NCBI GenBank assembly: GCA_002342255.1
Contig: DDPP01000067.1
Location: 1 to 10,825 of the forward strand
Direction: 5' to 3'
Length of the DNA stretch: 10,825 nucleotides
Source: Micrococcales bacterium UBA2465
Lineage (GTDB): Bacteria > Actinomycetota > Actinomycetes > Actinomycetales > Microbacteriaceae
Below, piece by piece: positions 1 through 6,228 of this stretch. The position numbers and the translations under genes were made by a program. Within the stretch, counting starts at the first letter, position 1. Each line of letters starts with the position of its first letter. Below the pieces are notes generated by a model. It saw only the letters and a program-made list of their open reading frames with translations, was not told where the DNA came from and did no database searches.

Positions 1-147
1 GGAGTTGAAGGTTCTAACTTAGTTTGCCCAGCTCACGGTGCCTCGTTCTCAATGGATACTGGACAGGCTAACCGAGGTCCTGCCCAGATGCCACTGCGCA
101 AATACACCGTAACTAAAACAGGAACCACACTTTATATCAACGCATAG
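1..147 (+). CDS. Rieske [2Fe-2S] domain protein, C-terminal fragment
   Basis: Only the last 48 residues lie in the window; the frame is open from base 1 to the TAG at 145-147. The fragment contains the second half of a Rieske cluster site, C-P-A-H-G (fragment residues 9-13), where Cys and His bind one iron of a 2Fe-2S cluster. The following F-S-M-D-T-G-Q and the G-P-A-x-x-P-L-R-K-Y stretch are typical of the family's C-terminal beta strands. The first half (C-x-H-x-G-C) must lie upstream of the window. The short tail resembles the small exported Rieske proteins of Actinobacteria rather than the cytochrome bc complex subunit, but that is inference from a fragment. xthA begins 16 bases after its stop. 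Confidence 0.85.
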   Translation, partial: GVEGSNLVCPAHGASFSMDTGQANRGPAQMPLRKYTVTKTGTTLYINA

Positions 148-163
148 GTCTTAAACTTGACCC

Positions 164-985
164 ATGCCCGCCAACATTTCAGTAGCAACCATAAACGTAA
201 ACGGCGTTAGAGCTGCAGCCAAAAAAGGCTTGATCGAATGGATTGTCGAGCACTCCCCTGACATCATTGCTTTGCAAGAAGTTAGAGCTGAGACTTCTGA
301 TTTGGTGGAAATCTTTAAACAGATTGAAAAACTAGATGGCAACTCTTGGCACATACTTCATGATGCAGCCTCAGCCAAAGGACGAGCTGGAGTCGCAGTT
401 ATCTCAAAGATGAAACCCCTCTCCTCTAGAACAGCTCTTGGTCCTAAAAGCTTTGACAGTGCTGGTCGTTGGCTCGAAGTTGATTTCAAGATCAAAACTA
501 AAACTCTAACTGTAATCAGCACCTATGTGCACTCCGGTGAAGTTGATACCCCTAAACAGGTTGAGAAATACAAATTTCTAGAAGCAATGACCAAACGCAT
601 GGCAGAACTAATAAAAGAGGACGGTCTTTGCGTTGTCGTTGGAGATCTAAACGTCGGTCACACCGAACTGGATATCAAAAACTGGAAAGGCAACCTGAAA
701 AACACAGGGTTCCTGCCTGAAGAGCGAGCATACTTCGACACTTGGATGCAGAAGCAAGGTTGGATAGACCTTGGTAGATCTTTCCATCCAGATGTGCCAG
801 GCCCATATACCTGGTGGTCATTCCGTGGCCAAGCCTTTGATACTGATACCGGTTGGAGAATCGACTACCAGATTGCTACCTCGAAGCTTGCCAAGTTAGC
901 CCAGAGTTACCTAGTTCACCGAGCGGCTAGTTACGATACCCGTTTCACCGACCATTCTCCAGTAGTTGTTGAGTACGCTATCTAA
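164..985 (+). CDS. xthA: Exodeoxyribonuclease III (AP endonuclease)
   Basis: A DNA repair nuclease of the EEP fold that cuts 5' of abasic sites and degrades one strand of duplex DNA from the 3' end in a Mg-dependent reaction. The 273 residues match the family's usual length. The catalytic set is visible in order: Asn11 in I-N-V-N-G-V-R, Glu39 in L-Q-E-V-R, Asp161/Asn163 in G-D-L-N-V, Asp234 in W-R-I-D-Y, and Asp263-His264 in T-D-H-S-P. The [11 protein letters not shown] stretch is typical of bacterial XthA/ExoA. No good Shine-Dalgarno sequence precedes the ATG at 164; it starts 16 bases after the Rieske gene, so it is probably read from the same transcript or leaderlessly. trpS follows one base after the stop. 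Confidence 0.95.
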   Translation: MPANISVATINVNGVRAAAKKGLIEWIVEHSPDIIALQEVRAETSDLVEIFKQIEKLDGNSWHILHDAASAKGRAGVAVISKMKPLSSRTALGPKSFDSAGRWLEVDFKIKTKTLTVISTYVHSGEVDTPKQVEKYKFLEAMTKRMAELIKEDGLCVVVGDLNVGHTELDIKNWKGNLKNTGFLPEERAYFDTWMQKQGWIDLGRSFHPDVPGPYTWWSFRGQAFDTDTGWRIDYQIATSKLAKLAQSYLVHRAASYDTRFTDHSPVVVEYAI

Positions 986-986
986 C

Positions 987-1994
987 ATGAGTGGCAAAGC
1001 TAATCTTCTAAGCGGCATGCAGCCGAGTGCATCTTCCCTACATTTGGGAAACTACCTAGGTGCGTTAGTCAACTGGGTAAACATGCAGGAAGAGTTCAAC
1101 GCCTTCTATGTAATCGTTGACTTGCACGCGATTACTGTTCCTCAGGACCCTAACGAACTGAGAATCAACACCAGAAGAACAGCAGCTCAATATATCGCAG
1201 CTGGTATCGATCCTCGCCAGTCTGCCCTTTTTGTTCAGAGCCACGTGCCAGCCCACGCCGAACTAGCCTGGGTACTGAACTGCATTACCGGTTTTGGTGA
1301 AGCAAGTCGCATGACCCAGTTCAAAGACAAATCACAAAAAGCAGGCAGTGATTCTGCTTCTGTTGGTCTTTTCACTTATCCGATTTTGCAGGCTGCAGAT
1401 ATTTTGCTTTATCAACCGAAAGCAGTTCCAGTGGGTGAAGATCAAAGACAGCACCTGGAACTAACTCGTGATCTTGCAGAACGATTCAACTCGAGATTTG
1501 GTAAGACCTTCACAATCCCAGAGGCGCACATCCTCAAAGAAACCGCAAAGATTTATGATTTGCAAAACCCAACAGCAAAAATGTCGAAGTCAGCAGCTGA
1601 CCCTAAAGGTTTAGTGAATCTAATGGATGACGACACAACTATCTCCAAGAAGATTAAGAGCGCTGTAACTGACACCGATGCCAGCATCAAGCTGGACTGG
1701 GAAAACAAACCAGGAGTTTCCAACCTGCTTTCAATTCACTCCTCTCTATCTGGTGAATCGGTTATTTCACTTGAAGAAAGATTCCAAGGTGCTGGATACG
1801 GCACACTAAAAAGCGAAGTTGCAGATGTTGTTATCAGCAAACTCGGTCCAATCAGAGACAGAGCAAATGAACTTATGAGCGATCCAGTTGAACTAGATAG
1901 TCTCCTGGCTCAAGGAGCAGACAAGGCTAGAGAGGTTGCAGAGAAAACACTTGCTACTGTCTATGAAAAAGTTGGGTTTATTAGAGCAAAATAA
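987..1994 (+). CDS. trpS: Tryptophan--tRNA ligase
   Basis: A class I aminoacyl-tRNA synthetase that charges tRNA-Trp in the cytoplasm. I choose ATG 987 (335 residues) over the upstream in-frame TTG at 966. The ATG lies one base after the xthA stop, the protein then begins directly with the family's L-L-S-G-M-Q-P-S, and the length is normal. The nucleotide-binding signature is H-L-G-N at residues 19-22 (the HIGH motif), and the KMSKS loop is residues 198-202. P-V-G-E-D-Q-x-Q-H and [12 protein letters not shown] are further TrpS hallmarks. The C-terminal helix ends [13 protein letters not shown] divergent copy of this last segment reappears about 1.9 kb downstream (see 3821-3913), so this locus has been rearranged. 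No convincing terminator follows. Confidence 0.96.
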   Translation: MSGKANLLSGMQPSASSLHLGNYLGALVNWVNMQEEFNAFYVIVDLHAITVPQDPNELRINTRRTAAQYIAAGIDPRQSALFVQSHVPAHAELAWVLNCITGFGEASRMTQFKDKSQKAGSDSASVGLFTYPILQAADILLYQPKAVPVGEDQRQHLELTRDLAERFNSRFGKTFTIPEAHILKETAKIYDLQNPTAKMSKSAADPKGLVNLMDDDTTISKKIKSAVTDTDASIKLDWENKPGVSNLLSIHSSLSGESVISLEERFQGAGYGTLKSEVADVVISKLGPIRDRANELMSDPVELDSLLAQGADKAREVAEKTLATVYEKVGFIRAK

Positions 1995-2115
1995 AAATAG
2001 ACTAATAACTTTGCCATTAGAGCTCAGGGCTACCATGCAGCCAAGTAACTTAGCCAAGATTAAATTTTTTTCTTATTTCAATGTTATGAGACTGTTACTA
2101 ATGCAAGAACCTAAA

Positions 2116-2146
2116 TTCCTGAAAAGGAACACTACCAAACTATAAT
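2116..2146 (+). promoter_or_regulatory. Candidate promoter of the metalloprotease gene
   Basis: A perfect TATAAT sits at 2141-2146, about 27 bases ahead of the ATG at 2174, in the gap after trpS. The -35 box is poor: TTCCTG at 2116-2121 is 19 bases away, and nothing nearer resembles TTGACA. It would place the transcript start near 2153 with a leader of about 20 bases. The -10 match is seen; function is inferred. Confidence 0.35.
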
Positions 2147-2173
2147 TTGGTCAAGAAATCACACGGGGGTCTA

Positions 2174-3199
2174 ATGAAAAAAACTTCGGCATTTCTAACA
2201 ATCGCTTTCGTAAGTTTATTTGCGACAATTTTTAGCAGGGGGAAATCTTTTGCAAATGAGCCCTTTGACTGTCTCAATCATGATGTCACGGTGCCTGCAA
2301 ATGAGGTATTCAAGCCAGTGCGAATATGCGAAGAAAATAATATTCAAATAAATTTTGAACAAGGAGTGTCCTTAGTTGCTCCCCAGGTTGGTACAGCTAC
2401 TATCTTTAAACTTTATTCTCAAGACGGAAATGAAAACGAGTATTCTGCGGAAGTTAATTTAGAACATATTCTTTTCGTCAACCAAGTTCATACATCACCT
2501 GAAGAAGATGCTCTAGACGCCACATTTCTCAGCCAAACGACTCTGATGACGGATGATTTGCTAGCCAGCGGTCCAGGAGACCCAGGTTGCAGTTACGGAA
2601 CATACAGCGTTATGGGGGTTAGATGGAACTCTAATTTCTATTGGTATTACGACCCTAGAAATCAAAGTTCGTCAAGAGCTATTTACAGATTAAGAGATGC
2701 AATAGCCCTATGGCAGTATCCGGTAAACAGATGTACTGGAGAATCATTTTCAACTAATTTTAAAGCAACATACATGGGGTCTACGACCGCTAAAACCTCT
2801 CTCGTTGGGGCCACCAGCTGCTCCAAGTCCTACGACGGCTTTAATCTCGTGTCTTGGAAGGATTTAGGCCCGCTCACCCTTGGCGCAACTTGCATTAACG
2901 TTGACAGCTCTCTTCGATACATCACCGAGGCGGACATAGCTCTTAACTCAGTTTTCAAAGACTCATTTTACGATTACCAAGATCCAGCAGGCTGCCCCAT
3001 AATGGAATACTTCTTGATAAACACTGCAGCTCACGAATTTGGGCATGCTCTAGGACTAGATCACGTATATTCTTGGATGCATCAGGTCATGAGTTCGTCA
3101 CCTTATTACTGTCTGAGCGAACGTATTGGTTTAGGACCAGGAGACTATAATGGACTTATGCAGATCTACGGATTGGACCACTCGAATGTACCAGTTTGA
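2174..3199 (+). CDS. Secreted matrixin-like zinc metalloprotease
   Basis: A predicted exported metzincin peptidase of 341 residues. I use ATG 2174, behind a GGGGG run at 2165-2169, not the in-frame TTG at 2147, because it puts a signal peptide at the very N-terminus: M-K-K, a hydrophobic stretch (residues 6-20) and a possible cut after S-F-A (27). The zinc site is H-E-F-G-H-A-L-G-L-D-H: His287, Glu288 (catalytic), His291 and His297. The Met-turn is V-M-S-S (Met306). Before it, I-T-E-A-D-I-A-L-N, and after it, G-P-G-D-Y-N-G-L-M-Q-I-Y-G, are matrixin (M10A) style. Residues 28-140 have no recognisable domain and may act as a propeptide. The mature part has eight cysteines, enough for four disulfides, fitting an extracellular protein. 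Base use is more AT-rich than the neighbours. Substrate unknown. Confidence 0.8.
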   Translation: MKKTSAFLTIAFVSLFATIFSRGKSFANEPFDCLNHDVTVPANEVFKPVRICEENNIQINFEQGVSLVAPQVGTATIFKLYSQDGNENEYSAEVNLEHILFVNQVHTSPEEDALDATFLSQTTLMTDDLLASGPGDPGCSYGTYSVMGVRWNSNFYWYYDPRNQSSSRAIYRLRDAIALWQYPVNRCTGESFSTNFKATYMGSTTAKTSLVGATSCSKSYDGFNLVSWKDLGPLTLGATCINVDSSLRYITEADIALNSVFKDSFYDYQDPAGCPIMEYFLINTAAHEFGHALGLDHVYSWMHQVMSSSPYYCLSERIGLGPGDYNGLMQIYGLDHSNVPV

Positions 3200-3605
3200 T
3201 TTTGCGAATAAGAAATTTCGAAACTTCATGGCTAGCTTGATTGTGTTAGTAGTTTTAGTTTTAACAACTCTTTTTCTTAACTCTGTTGAATCAAAAGCCC
3301 AACCAAGCCCAGTCACAAGGGAGCTCATCTCGAAAGTTCAACTTCTCGAAACACCAACACCCAAGGCCTCCCCAACCTCGCCTCCAACCTCAGAAAGTTC
3401 GAAGCTCGCAGATTTAGTTATTGCGAAAAAGGCCTTGCTAAGGGTTCCTAATGTTAGAGCAAAATACGACATTAACAAAATTAGAGTAATACACGGCGAA
3501 TACTGCATCGCCGGCAAAGCCAAGAACGTAGTTTGCTTTAATCCAAAACGCCAAAGTTTTTCATTTTGGTCAGACTTTGATCCGAAGCCTTGGTTCGGCA
3601 ACTAA
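3150..3605 (+). CDS. Small membrane-anchored protein of unknown function
   Basis: I do not recognise this 151-residue protein. It begins inside the 3' end of the metalloprotease gene (50-base overlap, different frame). ATG 3150 is preceded at six bases by AGGAG (3139-3143), which decides the start; ATG 3186 (139 residues) and ATG 3228 are alternatives. Layout: a basic N-terminal patch, one hydrophobic segment (about residues 28-44) that is either an anchor or a signal peptide, a low-complexity Pro/Ser/Thr linker (about 67-85), and a C-terminal part with a Cys pair, C-I-A-G-K-A-K-N-V-V-C, ending in an aromatic stretch F-S-F-W and W-F-G-N. The Cys pair suggests an oxidised, extracytoplasmic end. 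Overlap and shared AT-rich composition suggest translation coupled to the protease; a role as its partner, anchor or inhibitor is inference only. Confidence 0.6.
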   Translation: MDLCRSTDWTTRMYQFDFANKKFRNFMASLIVLVVLVLTTLFLNSVESKAQPSPVTRELISKVQLLETPTPKASPTSPPTSESSKLADLVIAKKALLRVPNVRAKYDINKIRVIHGEYCIAGKAKNVVCFNPKRQSFSFWSDFDPKPWFGN

Positions 3606-3777
3606 GATTCATAGTGCTTTGATATAGGGAATGTCAGGGTGGGCCAGTCCAAATATTTGCGGATACCTGATTGCCCGCTTTAGCACTCCCAAAGATGATG
3701 CTTTATTCAAAGGCCGATTGGCGGGGGAAGTTTAGGACAGAGCAAGTTGATTGAAAATACTGGAGTATAAAGATTGG

Positions 3778-3913
3778 GTTAAAGACTTCATAAGCGCTTT
3801 ATCTTTCAAAAAAACAGACTGAACTAGCCAGTGAACTTAATCAAAGTAGAACTGAATCTATGGCAGACACGGATGAAACTCTTGCCGCAGTGTATGACCG
3901 AGTTGGGCTTATT
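3778..3913 (+). pseudogene. Decayed trpS 3'-end remnant
   Basis: Codons 3821-3913 align without gaps to the last 31 aligned codons of the intact trpS (1890-1982, residues 302-332). Thirteen of 31 residues are identical, including T-L-A-x-V-Y and V-G-x-I, and about 55 of 93 bases match. Conservative pairs fill most of the rest of the final half (Glu/Asp, Lys/Arg, Phe/Leu). Here the stretch reads L-A-A-V-Y-D-R-V-G-L-I and has lost its stop. Just upstream, in another frame, V-K-D-F-I-S-A-L (from 3778) may correspond to the V-A-D-V-V-I-S-K-L helix of TrpS; the two would join if one base changed in the seven-A run at 3808-3814. No HIGH or KMSKS region is present. The copy is too diverged for a recent tandem duplication, so it may be the old end of a trpS that was replaced, or an incoming end. 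Confidence 0.55.
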
Positions 3914-4275
3914 GGAGTTAGCTGGATTGCGTTAGCTCCTACACCTTTGCTCTCGCGTAATCCAAAAATACTTACCAAAGCCAAAGTCATAAAGATTACC
4001 GCAAAGGGCAAGAGAAAAATGAACCCAAAGTTTTGAATTTTCTCCAACCAATGGACTGTCGGGACAATACCGTTGTGAACATCAAGCATAACGTTGCAAC
4101 TAAGCTCTACTTGGTGACCAATCATCAAATCCGACATACGGAAGCAGTCGAGCCTAGCAGAGAGACCAGTATTCAGAGCCCAAACTAAAGCTGGAACTGA
4201 GGAGTGGCTAATCCAAGCAACTCTTGCCCAGAAATGATTTATAAGGATCTTGGTTCTACTCTTGATGTGATTCCC
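3841..4275 (-). pseudogene. Start-less open frame, membrane protein remnant
   Basis: On the minus strand a frame stays open for 144 codons, from after the TAG at 4276-4278 to the TGA at 3841-3843, with codon choice like the neighbouring genes. The first available start codon is ATG 4137 (98 residues), which has no Shine-Dalgarno sequence and would cut off a hydrophobic stretch (F-W-A-R-V-A-W-I-S and onward). Two likely membrane segments are seen: about 4227-4160, and F-G-F-I-F-L-L-P-F-A-V-I-F-M followed by T-L-A-L-V-S-I-F-G-L at roughly 4035-3955. Between them is a polar part with S-D-L-M-I-G-H-Q and G-I-V-P-T-V-H-W. The last 24 codons lie opposite the trpS-like remnant, so the true end was probably near 3914. 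I cannot name the family; a shadow frame is not excluded. Confidence 0.35.
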
Positions 4276-4363
4276 CTACTTCTCTCTATGCTTAACTAGT
4301 ATTTGGCTAGAAAAGGCTTAATCTGAATAAAAAGCAGGCATATCGATCCAAGTAAAGCCCTGC

Positions 4364-4376
4364 TAGACTGACCATG
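4364..4376 (+). promoter_or_regulatory. Candidate -10 box of the rib operon
   Basis: TAGACT (4364-4369) would start transcription near 4376, three bases before the first riboswitch stem, which is where a riboswitch promoter is expected. No recognisable -35 box is found 16-19 bases upstream, so this is a weak call. Confidence 0.3.
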
Positions 4377-4378
4377 AA

Positions 4379-4531
4379 GTTCTTCGGGGTCAGTGTAAAT
4401 CTGAACCGGCGGTTAAAGTCCGCGACCCGACAAGCTGCCTGCGAGGGCAACAAACATCTAGGTGTTTGGGTTTGGCGGTTGATCTGGTGAAATTCCAGAA
4501 CCGACGGTAAAAGTCCGGATGGTAGAAGAAC
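4379..4531 (+). ncRNA. FMN riboswitch aptamer (RFN element)
   Basis: The conserved RFN segments are all present in order: T-C-T-T-C-G-G-G-G (4381-4389), A-A-C-C-G-G-C-G-G with T-A-A-A-G-T-C-C-G-C-G, then G-G-T-G-A-A-A-T-T-C-C-A-G-A-A-C-C-G-A-C-G-G and A-A-A-G-T-C-C-G-G-A-T-G-G. The closing stem P1 is a perfect seven-pair helix, GTTCTTC (4379-4385) with GAAGAAC (4525-4531). A variable internal hairpin, CAAACA (4451-4456) with TGTTTG (4463-4468), is in the position where the family varies most. By family knowledge it binds flavin mononucleotide and lowers expression of the riboflavin genes that follow. Confidence 0.96.
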
Positions 4532-4576
4532 TAGAGGCTGAGAGTTATTTAAGCCTTGTGGTCCTGACGCGACCCT

Positions 4577-4609
4577 ACCCCGAAGTCCTTTATTTAAGGA
4601 AGGTTCGGG
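4577..4609 (+). promoter_or_regulatory. Ribosome-site sequestering hairpin of the FMN switch
   Basis: CCCGAA (4579-4584), a two-base bulge GT, and CCTT (4587-4590) pair with AAGG (4600-4603) and TTCGGG (4604-4609): ten base pairs around a nine-base loop, ending at the base before the ribD ATG (4610). The stem buries the AGG of the Shine-Dalgarno sequence (AAGGAAGG, 4596-4603). ACCCCGAAG (4577-4585) is also a perfect nine-base complement of CTTCGGGGT (4382-4390) in the aptamer's first strand, giving an anti-sequestor alternative. There is no U-run after the stem, so control is by translation, not termination. Confidence 0.8.
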
Positions 4610-5632
4610 ATGACAGATTCCAAACAGTTTGAGCAGGCAATGCGCCGTGCCATGGAACTTTCCCTACTCGGCCCAACCTACGGTGGCAATCCCCAGGTTG
4701 GTGCGGTCATTTTAGACAAAGATTTGAACGTTATCGCTGAAGGTTTTCACAAAGGTGCTGGCACCAACCATGCCGAGGTTGATGCACTAAGCAAACTCTC
4801 TGCTGTTCCAGACGGTGCAACGGCGGTTGTCACACTAGAGCCTTGCAACCACACTGGACGCACTGGTCCTTGTGCTCAGGAACTTATCAACGCTGGAATC
4901 AAAAGAGTTGTATTCGGAGTGTCAGATCCTGGTGAGGCATCAGCCGGCGGTGCTTCAACACTCGAAGCTGCCGGCGTTGAGGTGTTCTTTGGAGTCCTTG
5001 AACCTGAAATCAAAGCGCAGTTGAATGTTTGGATGACCTCGATGTTGTTAAAGAGACCTTTTATTACTTTGAAGTGGGCTCAAACTCTAGATGGTAGAAG
5101 TGCAGCTTCTGATAAAACCAGCAAGTGGATCTCAGGTCCAGAATCTAGAAATCATGTTCATAAACTTCGTAGCGAAATTGATGCCATCCTGGTTGGCACC
5201 AACACTGTTCTTCAAGATGACCCTGAACTAACCGCTCGTAAACCAGATGGCTCGCTCTACGAGCACCAGCCGCTTCGAGTAATTCTTGGAAAGACTGAAC
5301 TAAGTCCATCTCATCGGGTTTTCAACAATGAAGCAGAAACCCTTCAGTTCAAAACCCATGACCTTCACGAAGTCATCAGTTCCCTTTGGAGTAAAAATGT
5401 TCGTCATCTCTTGGTCGAAGGTGGAGCTAAGGTAATGAGTTCATTCATTGAAGCAGATCTATTCAATGAGATTCTGATTTACCAAGCACCCCTTCTAGTA
5501 GGTGGCAGCAATGCTGCTGTTGCAGAGATAGGCATCTCAACCATGGCTGAGGCTAAACAACTTGATTTCACTGAAGTAAATCGATTAGGCAACGACATTC
5601 TCATTCGTGCAACAGCTAGGAAGGCGCAGTAA
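4610..5632 (+). CDS. ribD: Bifunctional riboflavin pyrimidine deaminase/reductase
   Basis: Catalyses the second and third steps after GTP cyclohydrolase II: deamination of the pyrimidine product, then NADPH-dependent reduction of its ribosyl side chain. Residues 1-145 are the zinc deaminase, with H-A-E (His54, catalytic Glu56) and P-C-N-H-T-G-R-T-G-P-C (Cys79, Cys88) binding zinc. Residues 149-340 are the reductase, with F-I-T-L-K-W-A-Q-T-L-D-G-R, V-G-T-N-T-V-L-Q-D-D-P-E-L-T-A-R and L-L-V-E-G-G-A-K. At 340 residues it is slightly shorter than the E. coli and B. subtilis proteins (about 360), mainly in the middle of the reductase. The start is fixed by AAGGAAGG six bases upstream, inside the riboswitch hairpin. 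The stop overlaps ribE by one base. Confidence 0.96.
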   Translation: MTDSKQFEQAMRRAMELSLLGPTYGGNPQVGAVILDKDLNVIAEGFHKGAGTNHAEVDALSKLSAVPDGATAVVTLEPCNHTGRTGPCAQELINAGIKRVVFGVSDPGEASAGGASTLEAAGVEVFFGVLEPEIKAQLNVWMTSMLLKRPFITLKWAQTLDGRSAASDKTSKWISGPESRNHVHKLRSEIDAILVGTNTVLQDDPELTARKPDGSLYEHQPLRVILGKTELSPSHRVFNNEAETLQFKTHDLHEVISSLWSKNVRHLLVEGGAKVMSSFIEADLFNEILIYQAPLLVGGSNAAVAEIGISTMAEAKQLDFTEVNRLGNDILIRATARKAQ

Positions 5633-6228
5633 TGTTCACCGGAATTATAGAAGAACTTGGCAAAGTAGTTGCCATTGAAGAGCAGCCAGATGCGGTTCGA
5701 CTCACCATTTCAGGCCCACTGGTCACTTCTGATATCAAACGTGGAGATTCGATTAGCTGCTCCGGTACCTGCCTAACTGCAATTGAAATTGAGAATGGCA
5801 GCTTCACCGCAGACGTGATGAAAGAAACCTTGAGACTTACCAGTCTTGATGGTGTGAAGGTAGGAGATCCAATCAACCTAGAGCGTGCCATGACCATGCA
5901 GACCAGATTCGGTGGTCACCATGTTCAAGGTCACGTCGATGGTGTTGGTCACTTTATCTCTAGAGAGAAAAGTGAAAACTGGGACTGGGTAAGAATTCAG
6001 GTTCCAAAGGAACTGATGAGGTATGTGGTTATGAAAGGCTCCATCACTTTGGATGGTATCTCCCTGACCGTAAACGAATTAGGTGAAGACTTTGTTGGGC
6101 TGTCCCTGATCCCAGAAACCCTAAAACTTACCACCCTTGGATACAAGTCCAAAGGTGACAAGGTCAATGTTGAAGTTGATGTTATGGCCAAACACATTGA
6201 GCGACTAATAGAGATGAGAAATAACTAA
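5632..6228 (+). CDS. ribE: Riboflavin synthase alpha chain
   Basis: Carries out the last step: dismutation of two 6,7-dimethyl-8-ribityllumazine molecules to riboflavin and the pyrimidine that RibH reuses. It has the hallmark N-terminus M-F-T-G-I-I-E and two tandem lumazine-binding barrels, about residues 1-92 (S-C-S-G-T-C-L-T at 42-49) and 93-190 (G-H-V-D-G-V-G at 100-106, G-S-I-T-L-D-G-I-S-L-T-V at 136-147), followed by a short C-terminal helix for trimer assembly. The 198 residues are normal for the family. Its ATG overlaps the ribD stop (TAATG) and is preceded by AGGAAGG (5618-5624), so it can be translated by coupling or independently. Confidence 0.96.
   Translation: MFTGIIEELGKVVAIEEQPDAVRLTISGPLVTSDIKRGDSISCSGTCLTAIEIENGSFTADVMKETLRLTSLDGVKVGDPINLERAMTMQTRFGGHHVQGHVDGVGHFISREKSENWDWVRIQVPKELMRYVVMKGSITLDGISLTVNELGEDFVGLSLIPETLKLTTLGYKSKGDKVNVEVDVMAKHIERLIEMRNN

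Larger units (their letters stand above)
3606..4378. other. 773-base stretch without an intact gene
   Basis: No complete gene is supported here. The stretch contains the trpS-like tail (3821-3913) and the minus-strand open frame (3841-4275), both described separately. 3606-3760 has only a 34-codon frame (3631-3735) without similarity I trust. 4276-4363 is AT-rich, with a six-base inverted repeat (AGCAGG 4333-4338, CCTGCT 4359-4364) and no gene. I see no tRNA, transposase or CRISPR repeats. The region reads as decayed sequence between an acquired module and the riboflavin operon. Confidence 0.6.

Noticed and set aside
2029..2085. GGCT/AGCC repeats followed by a T run after trpS as a terminator.
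   Set aside because: The pairs are only four bases, and the T run (2066-2072) is more than 20 bases from the stem.
1936..2145. A 69-codon frame overlapping the trpS end.
   Set aside because: It shares most of its first part with trpS in another frame and continues through AT-rich spacer; no ribosome site or protein-like pattern.
1981..3466. A 13-base direct repeat, TTAGAGCAAAATA, at the end of trpS (1981-1993) and in the small gene (3454-3466), as possible attachment sites.
   Set aside because: About one such match is expected by chance in a window this size; the second copy is inside a coding region and no integrase is present.
3582..3598. Inverted repeat CCGAA/TTCGG at the end of the small gene as a terminator.
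   Set aside because: Five pairs only, inside the coding sequence and not followed by a run of Ts.
3631..3735. A 34-codon frame beginning M-S-G that might be the N-terminal remnant of trpS.
   Set aside because: Only a few scattered matches to S-G and G-N-Y-L-G-A in TrpS and no HIGH-like motif; not above chance by eye.
4325..4364. Inverted repeat AGCAGG/CCTGCT with a run of Ts on the minus strand, as a terminator.
   Set aside because: The stem is six pairs with a 20-base loop, and no minus-strand gene lies upstream of it for it to end.
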